Assembly: GCF_000382285.1 (NCBI RefSeq)
Contig: NZ_KB907928.1
Coordinates: 62,001-126,000, forward strand
DNA length: 64,000 nucleotides
DNA from: Solimonas variicoloris DSM 15731
GTDB lineage: Bacteria; Pseudomonadota; Gammaproteobacteria; Nevskiales; Nevskiaceae
Direction of reading: 5' to 3'
In this document: positions 45,903 to 55,085 of the stretch, one piece after another
How positions within the stretch are numbered: position 1 is the stretch's first letter
Layout: every line of letters starts with the position of its first letter
The notes under the pieces: generated by a model
Database searches by the model: none
Seen by the model: the letters and a program-made list of their open reading frames with translations, nothing else
Told to the model about the DNA's origin: nothing
Made by a program: the position numbers and the translations under genes

Positions 45903-46730
45903 TCAGAACCGGTAATGCAGGCCGAGCGTCAGCACGGGCCAGAAGCGGAAGTCCTTCGCATCATCCTCGAGCTTGGCGATCTCGGCGTCCTTGTCGGCCT
46001 GGAATTGCTGGGCCAGCGCCGTGGTGCCGTTGACGTCGAAGCCTTCCGGACCGTTCGGATCGCAGACGCCACCGCTGGCATCGCAGGCCCGGCCGCTGGC
46101 GTCGAGCCGCACGTTCGGCGACTTGCCGAACATCACGCCCAGATCGAAGCTGGCGCCGAAGCCGCTGCCATTGGTCGTGCCGCCCCAGCCGATGCCGGCG
46201 TATGGGGTGACCTTGCCGAGATCGACGCGGCCATTGAGCTTCAGATCGCCGCGATAGATGGTGTCATTGATCTCGTAGTCGTCGAGACCGGCGGCCTTCA
46301 AGGTCGCCTCCGGCATGCGGCTCAGCACGCCGAGGCTGAGGCGGAAGCCGCCGCCGAACGGCTTGATGTCGACCATCGCTTCGGCCGCGCTGATCTTCAG
46401 CTTGGCGCGGTAGTCGATGCCTTCTTCCTCGGCGTTGAACGAGTAGCTGCCGAACTGGTAGCCGGCGCGCAGATCGACGTAGCGGCTCAGGCCATAGGTG
46501 TAGTCGACGCCGAATCCGCCAGTGCCGAAGCGCAGGCCAAGCCCGTGATGCGAGCGGCTTGCCGCGGCCGCCGGTGCGGTATCGGCCGCTGCTGCGGCCG
46601 TCGCGGCGCCGTCGGCGGCAGGGGCCTCGACGGTCGCCGGCGTCGCGGCGGGCGGCGTGTCGGTATTTTCGGCCGCGGCGGCACTGCCCAGCCATGCGCC
46701 CATGGCCAGTACGATCAACTGCTTCTGCAT
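45903..46730 (-). CDS. Outer-membrane beta-barrel protein of unknown function
   Basis: A 275-residue exported protein. Signal peptide 1-20 (LIVLAMGAWLGSAAAAE), then an Ala/Pro/Thr-rich low-complexity stretch to about residue 58. A barrel-like region with alternating hydrophobic residues follows (GLGLRFGTGGFGVDYTYGLSRYVDLRAGYQFGSY; VTPYAGIGWGGTTNGSGFGASFDLGVMFG). It ends in PVLTLGLHYRF, with the C-terminal Phe recognised by BamA. A segment with two Cys (GRACDASGGVCDPNG) probably lies in a loop. Style resembles OmpA/OmpW-like small barrels seen in Xanthomonadales-type genomes. Confidence 0.75.
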   Translation of the reverse strand: MQKQLIVLAMGAWLGSAAAAENTDTPPAATPATVEAPAADGAATAAAAADTAPAAAASRSHHGLGLRFGTGGFGVDYTYGLSRYVDLRAGYQFGSYSFNAEEEGIDYRAKLKISAAEAMVDIKPFGGGFRLSLGVLSRMPEATLKAAGLDDYEINDTIYRGDLKLNGRVDLGKVTPYAGIGWGGTTNGSGFGASFDLGVMFGKSPNVRLDASGRACDASGGVCDPNGPEGFDVNGTTALAQQFQADKDAEIAKLEDDAKDFRFWPVLTLGLHYRF

Positions 46731-46956
46731 GAATCTCCCTTTGTGTTTGCTGCGCGCGACGTGGCTCTGTCGCGCCCCGGCACATTATCGACGGACGCGG
46801 GCCGACGAGCGAGCGGCGCGTATTGTCAAGTGGCTGACGGGATTCTGACGAAGTGCCATCGTGCCGGTGCCCGCCCGCATCGCCGATTCGTGCTGACGGA
46901 GCAGCGGCGAGGCACTAAGCTGCGAGGCTCCGCCACCGGTTTGGCTTTTCGTCGCC

Positions 46957-47418
46957 GTGATCGTCCCTCGCTATCGAGTCGCCCCATCGCTCATTCCCCA
47001 GGCCGGCAAGGGCCTTTATCTCGACGAGGCGGTGTCGCGTGGCGCCGTGATCGTGGCGCCGGACAACATCCACACCGTGTGGCCCGAGGCCAAGCTGCGC
47101 GCCTGCGCGGCCGATTCGATCGAGGTCGAGTCCAGCGTGCGCTGGTTCGAGAACTGGTTTTCGTTGACGCCGGAGTGGAGCGACGAGTGCTACGTCAACC
47201 ACAGCTTCGCGCCGACCGCGCTCTGGCACCTCGGCTTCATCTTCGCGCTCGACGATCTGCCGGCCGGCACTGAAGTGACGATGGACTACCGCTACGTCAT
47301 CGGCGACGGCGAGCGCATGCCGTTCGCCGACAGCGTGACCGGCCGCGAGATCGTCGGCCTGCCGTGGCGGCAGGTCCTGGCCGACGGCGCCCGCCGGCTG
47401 CTCGATCTGTCGGCTTAG
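46957..47418 (+). CDS. SET domain-containing protein
   Basis: A 153-residue protein built almost entirely of a SET domain. Visible motifs: PQAGKGLYLDEAVSRGAVI at the N-terminus, CYVNHSFAPTALW (NHS motif of the SAM/lysine site) and PAGTEVTMDYRYV near the C-terminus. SET proteins methylate protein lysines; bacterial stand-alone versions are less common and their targets are mostly unknown. Start is GTG 46957 with no clear ribosome site, so the start is uncertain. Confidence 0.8.
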   Translation: MIVPRYRVAPSLIPQAGKGLYLDEAVSRGAVIVAPDNIHTVWPEAKLRACAADSIEVESSVRWFENWFSLTPEWSDECYVNHSFAPTALWHLGFIFALDDLPAGTEVTMDYRYVIGDGERMPFADSVTGREIVGLPWRQVLADGARRLLDLSA

Positions 47419-47510
47419 GCGGCGCCGGCCGGCGCCGCGCTCGCCGCCGCGCCTGCCGCGGCATCCATTGCCGCGGTTCGCGCGTAAAGGGGAATCGAAG
47501 GAGATTCCCG

Positions 47511-48308
47511 ATGCCGCCGCTGCCTGCTTTCCTGCTGACCGTGCTGATCGCCGCCGCCGCCAAGAGCGCGGCCTGGCTGCTGCAGCGCCGTACCGGCAAC
47601 GCCGGCACGGTCGATGCGATCTGGGCATGGACGCTCGGCGGCCTCGCCGTCGTCTATGCACTGGCCGGCAGCGCGCCGCCGGGCCTGCGCGTGCTGCTGG
47701 CGGCGATGGGCGGTCTCTGGGGGCTGCGTCTGGGCGTCTATCTGTGGCGCCGCAACCACGCCCAGCCCGAGGACTGGCGCTACGCGCAGCTGCGCGCCGC
47801 GTGGGGCCCGCAGGCGCAATTCCGGCTGTTCTGGTTCTTCCAGTTCCAGAATCTGTTCACGCTGCTGCTCGCGGCCTCGGCGTTCCTGCCGGTGGCCTAT
47901 CGCGCCTCGACGCCGTCGGCCGCGGCGCTCGTGCTGGCGATCCTGATCTGGACCGTCGCGGTCGCCGGCGAGGCGCTCGCGGACCGCCAGCTGCGCGCGT
48001 TCCGTGCGCAGCCGGCACATCGCGGCAGGGTCTGTCGCCGCGGTCTGTGGCGCTATTCGCGCCATCCGAACTACTTCTTCGAATGCCTGCATTGGCTGGC
48101 CTACGTGCCGCTGGCGCTCGGCGCGCCGTGGGGCTGGGTCAGCCTGGCGGCGCCGGTGGTGATGGCCTTGCTGCTGACCCGCCTGTCCGGCCTGCCGCTG
48201 CTCGAACGCGAGCTGGTGCGCCGCAAGCCGGGCTACGCCGAGTACATGCGCACCACGAACGCGCTGCTGCCCTGGTTTCCCAAACGCCGAGAGGACGATG
48301 CCCCGTGA
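47511..48308 (+). CDS. DUF1295 (steroid 5-alpha reductase-like) membrane protein
   Basis: A 265-residue polytopic protein with about six TM helices. The family signature is the C-terminal GLWRYSRHPNYFFECLHWLAY, with TRLSGLPLLERELVRRKPGYAEYMRTTNALLPWFP after it. DUF1295 proteins are related to NADPH-dependent steroid 5-alpha reductases and isoprenylcysteine methyltransferases. AAGGAG precedes ATG 47511. The stop overlaps the GTG of the next gene, and DUF1295 commonly neighbours cyclopropane-synthase-like methyltransferases, suggesting joint lipid modification. Confidence 0.88.
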   Translation: MPPLPAFLLTVLIAAAAKSAAWLLQRRTGNAGTVDAIWAWTLGGLAVVYALAGSAPPGLRVLLAAMGGLWGLRLGVYLWRRNHAQPEDWRYAQLRAAWGPQAQFRLFWFFQFQNLFTLLLAASAFLPVAYRASTPSAAALVLAILIWTVAVAGEALADRQLRAFRAQPAHRGRVCRRGLWRYSRHPNYFFECLHWLAYVPLALGAPWGWVSLAAPVVMALLLTRLSGLPLLERELVRRKPGYAEYMRTTNALLPWFPKRREDDAP

Positions 48309-49372
48309 CCCTGAATGCGATCGACTGCTGTGAGCGAGGCTGGATTCCCGATCCGCTGGCACGCGCCGGCATGCGCCGCCTGATCGGACAGCGGCTCGTC
48401 GACGAGGGCAGCCGCGATGGCGAGCGCCGCGCCGCGCGCTTCTCCCGTCTGCTCGACGAACTGCGTGCCAGCCCGATCGCGATCGAGACCGGCGCCGCCA
48501 ACGAGCAGCATTACGAGCTGCCGGCGGCGTTCTTCCACGGCCATCTCGGCCCGCGGCTCAAGTACTCGTGCTGCCTGTATCCGCGCGGCGACGAGACGCT
48601 GGCCGAGGCCGAGGAGCGGATGCTGGCGCTCTACGCCGAGCGTGCCGGCCTCGCCGACGGCCAGTCGATGCTCGATCTCGGTTGCGGCTGGGGCTCGCTG
48701 TCGCTGTGGCTGGCCGAGCGCTACCCGCACGCGCGCATCGTCGGCCTGTCGAACTCGCACGGGCAGCGCGAGTTCATCGAGGCGCGCGCCCGTGCGCGCG
48801 GCTTGCGCAATCTGCGCATCGTCACCGGCAACATCGTCGACTTCGAGATGCCGGCCGAGCTGCTGCAGCACGGCTTCGACCGGGTGCTGTCGATCGAGAT
48901 GCTCGAGCACATGAAGAACTACGGCCTGCTGTTCGCCAAGCTGGCGCGCTGGCTCGCGCCGGACGGGCGCCTGTTCGTGCACGTGTTCGCGCACAAGCTG
49001 CTGGCGTATCACTTCCAGGACGAGGGCCACAGCGACTGGATGAGCCGCCATTTCTTCACCGGCGGCACCATGCCGAGCGCGGCGCTGTTCGCGCATTTCC
49101 AGGACGATCTGAAGCCGGTCGGGCAGTGGTGGGTCAACGGCCGGCACTACGAGAAGACCTCGAATCACTGGCTCGGGCGGCTCGACGCGCAGCGCGAGAT
49201 CCTCCTGCCGATGCTGCACGAGGCCTACGGCGATCAGGCCGAGCGGTGGCTGCAGCGCTGGCGCATGTTCTACATGGCGGTCGCCGAGCTGTTCGGCTAC
49301 GACGACGGCGAGGAGTGGGGCGTCGCCCATTATCTGTTCGCGCGCCGCGGCGCGCCGGGTGCTGCGCCGTGA
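48305..49372 (+). CDS. Cyclopropane-fatty-acid-synthase-like SAM methyltransferase
   Basis: A 355-residue protein of the Mycolic_acid_synthase/CMAS clan. Key segments: NEQHYELPAAFFHGHLGPRLKYSCCLYPRGDETLAEAE, SAM motif I MLDLGCGWGSLSLWLAERYP, VGLSNSHGQREFIE, and VLSIEMLEHMKNYGLLFAKL with the active-site region. The C-terminus TSNHWLGRLDAQREILLPML...RWRMFYMAVAELFGYDDGEEW is typical. GTG 48305 overlaps the DUF1295 stop (GTGA). Likely methylates an unsaturated lipid acyl chain; whether the product is cyclopropane, methyl-branched or a furan precursor cannot be told from sequence. Confidence 0.9.
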   Translation: MTLNAIDCCERGWIPDPLARAGMRRLIGQRLVDEGSRDGERRAARFSRLLDELRASPIAIETGAANEQHYELPAAFFHGHLGPRLKYSCCLYPRGDETLAEAEERMLALYAERAGLADGQSMLDLGCGWGSLSLWLAERYPHARIVGLSNSHGQREFIEARARARGLRNLRIVTGNIVDFEMPAELLQHGFDRVLSIEMLEHMKNYGLLFAKLARWLAPDGRLFVHVFAHKLLAYHFQDEGHSDWMSRHFFTGGTMPSAALFAHFQDDLKPVGQWWVNGRHYEKTSNHWLGRLDAQREILLPMLHEAYGDQAERWLQRWRMFYMAVAELFGYDDGEEWGVAHYLFARRGAPGAAP

Positions 49373-50130
49373 CGCCGCGCCGCGCGGCCCTGATCGGCGC
49401 GATGATGGGCGCGATCGGGACGCTGACGGCGGCGGCCGGGCCTCAGCCGCTCAAATTCTATGGATATGCCTACGACCTTGGCTCGAACCGCTATCTCTAC
49501 ACCGAGGTGCACGACCAGCGCGTCGATGGCGAGCGCTGGCTCGGCGGCACGATCGCCTACTACGCGGCCGACGGCACGCGGCTCGGCCGCAAGACGCTCG
49601 ATTTCTCGCAGGATCCCTATGTGCCCGTGTATCGGTTCGAAATGGACGCCAGCGGCTATCTGGAGGCGATCTTCCGTGTCGATGAGCGCGTGTACATGCG
49701 CCGGCGTCTGCGCCGTGGCGAGGAACTGAAGGAAACCGCGGTTCCCCGTCTGGCCTCGATGTGCGCCGACTCCGGTTTTCACGCGCTGATACGGGCCCGC
49801 TTCGACGAGCTGATGTCCGGACGGGCGCTGCATCTTCAGCTTGCTGCCGCCGGCAGCCTCGATTCGTACAAATTCGTCGTGCGGCGCGTCGACGACGGGC
49901 TGTTCGAGGGGCGCGCGGCCGTGCGCCTGCGTGTCGAACCGGATTCGGTCCTGCGCTGGTTCGTCGCTCCGCTGGAACTTCGTTACGCGCCCGCGCAGCG
50001 CCGCCTGCTCGAGTACCGCGGGCTGTCCAACATCCCCGATCCGGCGAGCGGGCGCCGCCGCGACGTGCGCATCGCTTACTATGCCAAGCCCCCGAACGAT
50101 GTGCCGGTCCTGCCGGCATTGGAGCCGTGA
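49369..50130 (+). CDS. Exported protein of unknown function
   Basis: A 253-residue protein starting at GTG 49369, overlapping the previous stop by four bases. Signal peptide about 1-23 (AALIGAMMGAIGTLTAAAG). The body is beta-rich (LKFYGYAYDLGSNRYLYTEVHDQRV, YAADGTRLGRKTLDFSQ, FEMDASGYLEAIFRVDERVYMR) and ends near VRIAYYAKP. I recognise no named domain. Tight coupling to the lipid-modification genes suggests a periplasmic accessory role; that is inference. Confidence 0.8.
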   Translation: MTPRRAALIGAMMGAIGTLTAAAGPQPLKFYGYAYDLGSNRYLYTEVHDQRVDGERWLGGTIAYYAADGTRLGRKTLDFSQDPYVPVYRFEMDASGYLEAIFRVDERVYMRRRLRRGEELKETAVPRLASMCADSGFHALIRARFDELMSGRALHLQLAAAGSLDSYKFVVRRVDDGLFEGRAAVRLRVEPDSVLRWFVAPLELRYAPAQRRLLEYRGLSNIPDPASGRRRDVRIAYYAKPPNDVPVLPALEP

Positions 50131-51503
50131 TGTCCAACCGCCCGCTGCTGTCGCTCGTCTCCGTCGCCCTGCTGCTCGCCGCCTGCGGCGAGCGCCAGTC
50201 CGCCCAGGCTCCGGCGCCGGCCCCGGTTGCCGACGCTGCGCCGGCCGCGACGCGGGCCTCGCTGTCGTTCGACGAAGGTCTGGCCCAGGCGCGTGCGCGG
50301 CAGGCACCGCTGGTCGTCGATTTCCATGCGCCGTGGTGCTACTCCTGCTACTTCATGGCGACCAACGTGCTGACCGGCGCCGACTGGGACGCGGTCGAGA
50401 AGAAGGCCGTGGTCGTCGAGGTCGACGCCGACTCGCCGGACGGCGCGGCGCTCAAGGACCGCTACGGCATCAAGGCCCTGCCGAGCTACCTCGTGCTCGA
50501 CGGCGAGGGCCGCGAGCTGGGACGCATCCTCGGCGAGCAGACGCGCGCCGAGTTTTATCCGCAGATCAACCGGCTGGTCGACGGCGGGCAGCCGCTGACG
50601 GCCGTCGCCGAGCAGGTTAAAGACGGCTCGGCGGCATCGGTCGAGGCCGGCCGCGCCGTGCTCAAGTCCTACCAGGCGCGCTACGACGCCGACGGCGGCC
50701 TGCGCTGGTTCTCGGCGCTGCCGGCACCGGCGCGCGAGGCGCTGCGCCGGGATGCCGCCGCGCAGCTGCTCGTCGCGCGCCTGCAGTTCCTGCAGGCGGT
50801 ACAGCAGAACGATGCGAAGGCCGCGCTGGCGGTCGGCGCACAGGTGCTCGCCGGCGAGCTCGGCTGCGAGCGCCCGTACGAACTCGACCGCTATCTCGCG
50901 TTCGCGACGCAGCAGGCCGACGCCAAGGCGCTGGTCGCCGCGCAGCGTCCGGCGATGGAGAAGCTGGTCGCCGACGGCGTGTTCGGGCCGGCGCCGTGCG
51001 CGGACAAGCGGTCCGCCGTGCTCGCGCTCGCCGATGTCGACGCCGTGCTCGGCGACCAGGCGGCGCGCCGGACCTTGCTCGAGAAGGCGATCACCGACGT
51101 CGAGCGGCAGATCGGCGGCGATCTGAAGAAGGACCGCAATCTCGACGACAACCTGCGCATCTACCGCGATCAGCTCGCCGAGCTCAGCGGCGACTACGCG
51201 GCTTACGACGCGCTGATGCCGAAGCTCATCGCCGCCTGGCCGGACGATTACGTCTACGCGGCGCGCTGGGGCAAGAGCCTGCTGGCGCGCGGCCAGGCCG
51301 AGCAGGCGCTCGTGCAGCTCGATGCCGCCGCTGCCAGAGCCTATGGCGTCAATCGGCTCAAGGTTGCGCAGGATCGCGTCAAGGCCCTGCAGGCGCTGCA
51401 TCGCGACGCCGACGCCCGGCGCGTCGTCGCCGAGACGCTGAAGGCCAACGGCCCGTGGTTCCCGGACGAGGCTGCCAAGCTCAAGGATCTGGTCAAGACC
51501 TGA
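50130..51503 (+). CDS. Thioredoxin-like lipoprotein with a helical-repeat C-terminus
   Basis: A 457-residue lipoprotein (lipobox LLLAACG, Cys at 20). Residues about 45-150 form a thioredoxin domain with the redox motif in FHAPWCYSCYFMATNV and the cis-Pro in IKALPSYLVLDG. The rest is alpha-helical with TPR-like repeats (AVLALADVDAVLGDQAARRTLLEKAI; VYAARWGKSLLARGQAEQALVQLDAAAARA). ATG 50130 overlaps the previous stop by one base. Probably a periplasm-facing disulfide or thiol-repair protein. Confidence 0.87.
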   Translation: MSNRPLLSLVSVALLLAACGERQSAQAPAPAPVADAAPAATRASLSFDEGLAQARARQAPLVVDFHAPWCYSCYFMATNVLTGADWDAVEKKAVVVEVDADSPDGAALKDRYGIKALPSYLVLDGEGRELGRILGEQTRAEFYPQINRLVDGGQPLTAVAEQVKDGSAASVEAGRAVLKSYQARYDADGGLRWFSALPAPAREALRRDAAAQLLVARLQFLQAVQQNDAKAALAVGAQVLAGELGCERPYELDRYLAFATQQADAKALVAAQRPAMEKLVADGVFGPAPCADKRSAVLALADVDAVLGDQAARRTLLEKAITDVERQIGGDLKKDRNLDDNLRIYRDQLAELSGDYAAYDALMPKLIAAWPDDYVYAARWGKSLLARGQAEQALVQLDAAAARAYGVNRLKVAQDRVKALQALHRDADARRVVAETLKANGPWFPDEAAKLKDLVKT

Positions 51504-51604
51504 GCCGCGGACGCGCATCGCGCGGCGGCTGAGGAGTTCCCCGGTGGCGCCGCTTCCGGTATAAACGCGCCTCCCGCACGTGCCGCGGGGCCTCGCTGCG
51601 CGCC

Positions 51605-52474
51605 ATGACGACCGAATCCGACACCACCGCCCGCCTGCTGATCACCTGTCCGGACCAGCCGGGCATCGTCGCCGCGGTCACGACGTTCCTGTATCACCAC
51701 GGCGTCAACATCACCGAGCTCGATCAGCACTCGACCGATCCGGAAGGCGGGCGCTTCTTCCTGCGCCTCGAATTCCAGACGCCGCATCTGGACGTCTCGC
51801 GCACCGCGCTCGAGCGCACGTTCCGCGATGCCGTCGCCAGCCGCTTCACGATGGACTGGCGCATCAGCTACGCGGCCGACAAGCCGCGCATGGCGATCCT
51901 CGTCTCCAAGCACGATCACGCGCTGATGGAGCTGCTGTGGCGCTGGCAGCGCGGCGAACTGCGCGTCGATATCCCGGTCGTGATTTCCAACCACGACGAT
52001 CTGCGCGCCGAGGTCGAGCGCTTCGGCGTGCGCTTCGAGCACGTGCCGATCGACGCGGCGACGCACGTCGCAGCCGAGGCGAAGATGCTGGCGCTGCTCG
52101 ACGGCCAGACCGACTTCATCGTTCTGGCGCGCTACATGCGCATCCTGTCGGCCGATTTCGTCGCGCGCTATCCGCATCGCATCATCAACATCCACCACAG
52201 CTTCCTGCCAGCGTTCGTCGGTGCCGATCCCTATCAGCAGGCGTACACGCGCGGCGTGAAGCTGATCGGCGCCACCGCGCACTATGTGACCTCCGACCTC
52301 GACCAGGGGCCGATCATCGACCAGGACACCGGCCGCGTCTCGCACCGCCACGAAGTGCCCGACCTGCGCCGCCTCGGCCGTGATCTCGAACGCCAGGTGC
52401 TCGCCCGTGCCGTGCGCTGGCACGTCGAGGGCCGCGTCATCGTCGACGGCAACAAGACGATCGTTTTCGCCTGA
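51605..52474 (+). CDS. purU: Formyltetrahydrofolate deformylase
   Basis: A 289-residue enzyme hydrolysing 10-formyl-THF to formate and THF, balancing one-carbon pools. N-terminal ACT domain (ARLLITCPDQPGIVAAVTTFLYHHGVNITELDQH). The C-terminal formyltransferase fold has PVVISNHDDLRAEVERFGVRF, then RIINIHHSFLPAFVGADPYQQAYTRGVKLIGATAHYVT with the catalytic His-Asp. The Asn-His pattern and EVPDLRRLGRDLERQVLARAVRW are PurU-specific. Monocistronic. Confidence 0.96.
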   Translation: MTTESDTTARLLITCPDQPGIVAAVTTFLYHHGVNITELDQHSTDPEGGRFFLRLEFQTPHLDVSRTALERTFRDAVASRFTMDWRISYAADKPRMAILVSKHDHALMELLWRWQRGELRVDIPVVISNHDDLRAEVERFGVRFEHVPIDAATHVAAEAKMLALLDGQTDFIVLARYMRILSADFVARYPHRIINIHHSFLPAFVGADPYQQAYTRGVKLIGATAHYVTSDLDQGPIIDQDTGRVSHRHEVPDLRRLGRDLERQVLARAVRWHVEGRVIVDGNKTIVFA

Positions 52475-52539
52475 TGCCGGACCGCGCACGGCGGCCGCCG
52501 TGCGCAGGCGCCGTCAGGACGCGGGCTTGCGTCGCGCAT

Positions 52540-52565
52540 AAAAAAGCCCTCGCGGAGGCGAGGGC
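52540..52565 (-). terminator. Rho-independent terminator of the acyl-CoA synthetase gene
   Basis: Stem GCCCTCGC / GCGAGGGC with a GGAG loop (52546-52565); on the minus strand it is followed by six T residues (52540-52545). Confidence 0.9.
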
Positions 52566-52609
52566 CGAAACGCGCATGCCGGCACGAGCGGCCGGCACTG
52601 TGCAGGTTT

Positions 52610-54262
52610 TCAGTCTTCCCAGACGACCTTCGTGTCGCGGTCGCCCGCGCACTTTTCGAGCAAGGCCGCATAGCGCTTCTCGACCTCGTTGCGCTTGACC
52701 TTCATCGTCGGCGTCATCATGTTGTTGTCGATCGTCCAGGCGTCCTTGGTGACGACGATCTTGGCGATTTCCTCGTGGTTTTCGAGCGTGGCGTTGACGG
52801 CTTCCATTTCCGCGATCAGGCCGGCCTCGACCTCGGCGCGCGATCTCTTCAGCGCCTCGGCGGTCAGCGTCACGATCATGATCGGCTGCTTGAGTCCGGC
52901 GCCGACGAAGCACAGCTGGTCGATGTCGGTGTCGCGCGACAGCGCGCCCTCGATCGGCGCCGGCGCCACGTACTTGCCCTTCAGCGTCTTGAAGATGTCC
53001 TTCACGCGGCCGGTGATGTAGAGATAGCCGTCCTCGTCGACGCGACCCTTGTCGCCGGTGCGCAGCCAGCCATCGGCGGTGAACAGCTCGGCGGTCTTCT
53101 CCGGATCCTTGTAGTAGCCCGGCGTGACGGCGGCGTGCTTGAACTGGATTTCGCCGTCATCGCCGATGCGCATGTCGGCGCCCGGCTGCGCGCGGCCGAC
53201 CGAGCCCCAGCGATTGGCGCCCGGCAGGTTCACCGTCGCGTAGATGTTGTTCTCGGTCATGCCGTAGCCCTGCAGCACGGTGATGCCGAGCTTGTCGAGC
53301 CACTGCATCAGCGGAATCGGCATCGGCGCGGCGCCGACGATCAGGTAGCGCGCGTTCTGCAGGCCGATGCCGGTCTTGATCTTCTTCTTGATCAGCGACG
53401 AGAGGACCGGGATCTTCAGCAGGACGTCGAGCTTCTTCTGCGGCAGCTTCTTGAGGATGCCGGCCTGGAAACGGCCGTAGACCAGCGGTACGCCGAAGAA
53501 GCGCGTCGGCGCGACTTCCGGCAGCTGCTCGGCGAGTTTCTCGAGGTTCTCGAGGAAGAACACCTCGGCCCCGTAATAGATCGAGCCGAGCTCGACGGCA
53601 CCGCGCTCGAAGGCGTGCGCGAGCGGCAGGTACGAGAAGAAGCGTTCCTGGCCCTTGGCCGGCATCGACTTGAGCATGCCTTCGGCCGCGAACAGGACGT
53701 TGCCCATCGTGATGATGACGCCCTTCGGATTGCCGGTGGTGCCGGAGGTATAGACGAGCGTGTGGATCGCGTCGAGCGCCGGCGGCTGATAGCCGGCGAA
53801 CGGCTCGGATGCCCGCACCAGATCGTCCCAGAGGTGGTCGCAGCCGGACACGCCGGCGTACGGGAAGCCGATCTTGACGATGCCTTCCGGCAGCGCCTGC
53901 ATGAACTCGTCGGCATCCGGCATCGGGCCGATGAAGATGGCCTTGGCCTCGGCGTGGTTGAGGATGTACTTGACGGCGTCGCTGGCCTGCTTCGGATAGA
54001 GGCCGACGCTGATGTAGCCGGCCATCGCGATCGCCAGATCGGCGAGGAACCAGTGCGCGGTGTTGCGCCCGGAAATGGCGATGCGCGAGCCCGGCGGCAG
54101 GCCGAGCTTGCGCAGCGCGGTCGCCATGCCGCGAACCTGCGCTTCGCATTCGGCGAAGGTGTACTTCTTCCAGATGCCGTCGACCGGCTGGTAGAGCCAG
54201 GCCTTGTTCGGCTGCTCCTTGGCCCATTGCACCAGCATCTCGACCGGGTTCTTGAGAGACAT
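52610..54262 (-). CDS. AMP-dependent (long-chain) acyl-CoA synthetase
   Basis: A 550-residue adenylate-forming enzyme. The P-loop is LVYTSGTTGNPKGVII, A5 is LQGYGMTENNI, A7/A8 are GWLRTGDKGRVDEDGYLYITGRVKDIFKTLKGKYVAPAPIE. The closing part carries the Lys-containing A10-like segment TPTMKVKRNEVEKRY. It activates a carboxylic, probably fatty, acid to acyl-CoA. AGGAG precedes ATG 54262. Two TetR-like genes lie just upstream on the same strand and may control it. Confidence 0.92.
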   Translation of the reverse strand: MSLKNPVEMLVQWAKEQPNKAWLYQPVDGIWKKYTFAECEAQVRGMATALRKLGLPPGSRIAISGRNTAHWFLADLAIAMAGYISVGLYPKQASDAVKYILNHAEAKAIFIGPMPDADEFMQALPEGIVKIGFPYAGVSGCDHLWDDLVRASEPFAGYQPPALDAIHTLVYTSGTTGNPKGVIITMGNVLFAAEGMLKSMPAKGQERFFSYLPLAHAFERGAVELGSIYYGAEVFFLENLEKLAEQLPEVAPTRFFGVPLVYGRFQAGILKKLPQKKLDVLLKIPVLSSLIKKKIKTGIGLQNARYLIVGAAPMPIPLMQWLDKLGITVLQGYGMTENNIYATVNLPGANRWGSVGRAQPGADMRIGDDGEIQFKHAAVTPGYYKDPEKTAELFTADGWLRTGDKGRVDEDGYLYITGRVKDIFKTLKGKYVAPAPIEGALSRDTDIDQLCFVGAGLKQPIMIVTLTAEALKRSRAEVEAGLIAEMEAVNATLENHEEIAKIVVTKDAWTIDNNMMTPTMKVKRNEVEKRYAALLEKCAGDRDTKVVWED

Positions 54263-54512
54263 CTGCACTCCTGCAAGTTGCGAAAACCGTTTGCGGAGCG
54301 ATCCACCGGCGGACGACCGCCAGCCTAGGGCGCCTGCGGACGCGCCGGCATGAACAGGCACGGGTCCGGCGGATCCGGATGGTCGTATGGCCCGTCGAGG
54401 GTGAACGGCTCCGAGGGCGGCGCGGGGCGGCGGGGGAAATCGCGGCGCGGCGGCCCTTCTGTCGGGCGATTGTAGCGGCGTTCGCCGGCGACGTGGTCCG
54501 CGCGAGCGCGCG

Positions 54513-55085
54513 TCAGCGGGTGGTCAGGCGCGATGCGAGCGGCGTCGGCGCGCCGGCGTGGTCGAGGAAATGCCAGAGCGCATCGCGGTACGCGTTCTGG
54601 CGTCCGCCGGCGCGCAACTCGATGCTGGCGACCTCGTTGAGCATCGCCAGATAGAGACGCGCCAGCGCGTCGGCGTGCGCGCGGCCGGCCGCGCGCATTT
54701 CGGCGGCCAGCAGCAGGCCGTAGATCTGCGTCTGCTGCCGGATCGCCTGCAGCACGCTAGGCTGCCCGTAGGCGGCCAGCAACCAGTGGCGCAAGGCGGC
54801 GTTCTCGAGGTTGTAGCCGAGGTAGGTTTCCGAGGCGAGCATGATCCGCCGCAGCCCCGGCGCGGTGCCTTCGGTGACTTTGATCAGCCGCTGCCGCATC
54901 TGCTCGAGAAAGTGGTTATGCAGGGCCTCGACATAGGCGGACAGATCGTCGAACGCCAGGAGAAAAGCGCCCGGCGTGACGCCGCCGGCCGTGCAGACGC
55001 GTTCGACGGAAAGCGCGCTGTACGGGACACGCTCGGCCAGCTGTGGCGCCACGGCGAGCAAGCGCGAGCGAAGCTGATGCGTCAT
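54513..55085 (-). CDS. TetR-like transcriptional regulator (second of a pair)
   Basis: A 190-residue protein. The N-terminus has a degenerate TetR helix-turn-helix (LRSRLLAVAPQLAERVPYSALSVERVCTAGGVTPGAFLLAFDDLSAYVEAL). The C-terminal helical domain includes LRHWLLAAYGQPSVLQAIRQQTQIYGLLLAAEMRAAG. ATG 55085 overlaps the stop of the preceding TetR-like gene by four bases (ATGA), so the two are co-translated. May act as a heterodimer with it. Confidence 0.75.
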   Translation of the reverse strand: MTHQLRSRLLAVAPQLAERVPYSALSVERVCTAGGVTPGAFLLAFDDLSAYVEALHNHFLEQMRQRLIKVTEGTAPGLRRIMLASETYLGYNLENAALRHWLLAAYGQPSVLQAIRQQTQIYGLLLAAEMRAAGRAHADALARLYLAMLNEVASIELRAGGRQNAYRDALWHFLDHAGAPTPLASRLTTR

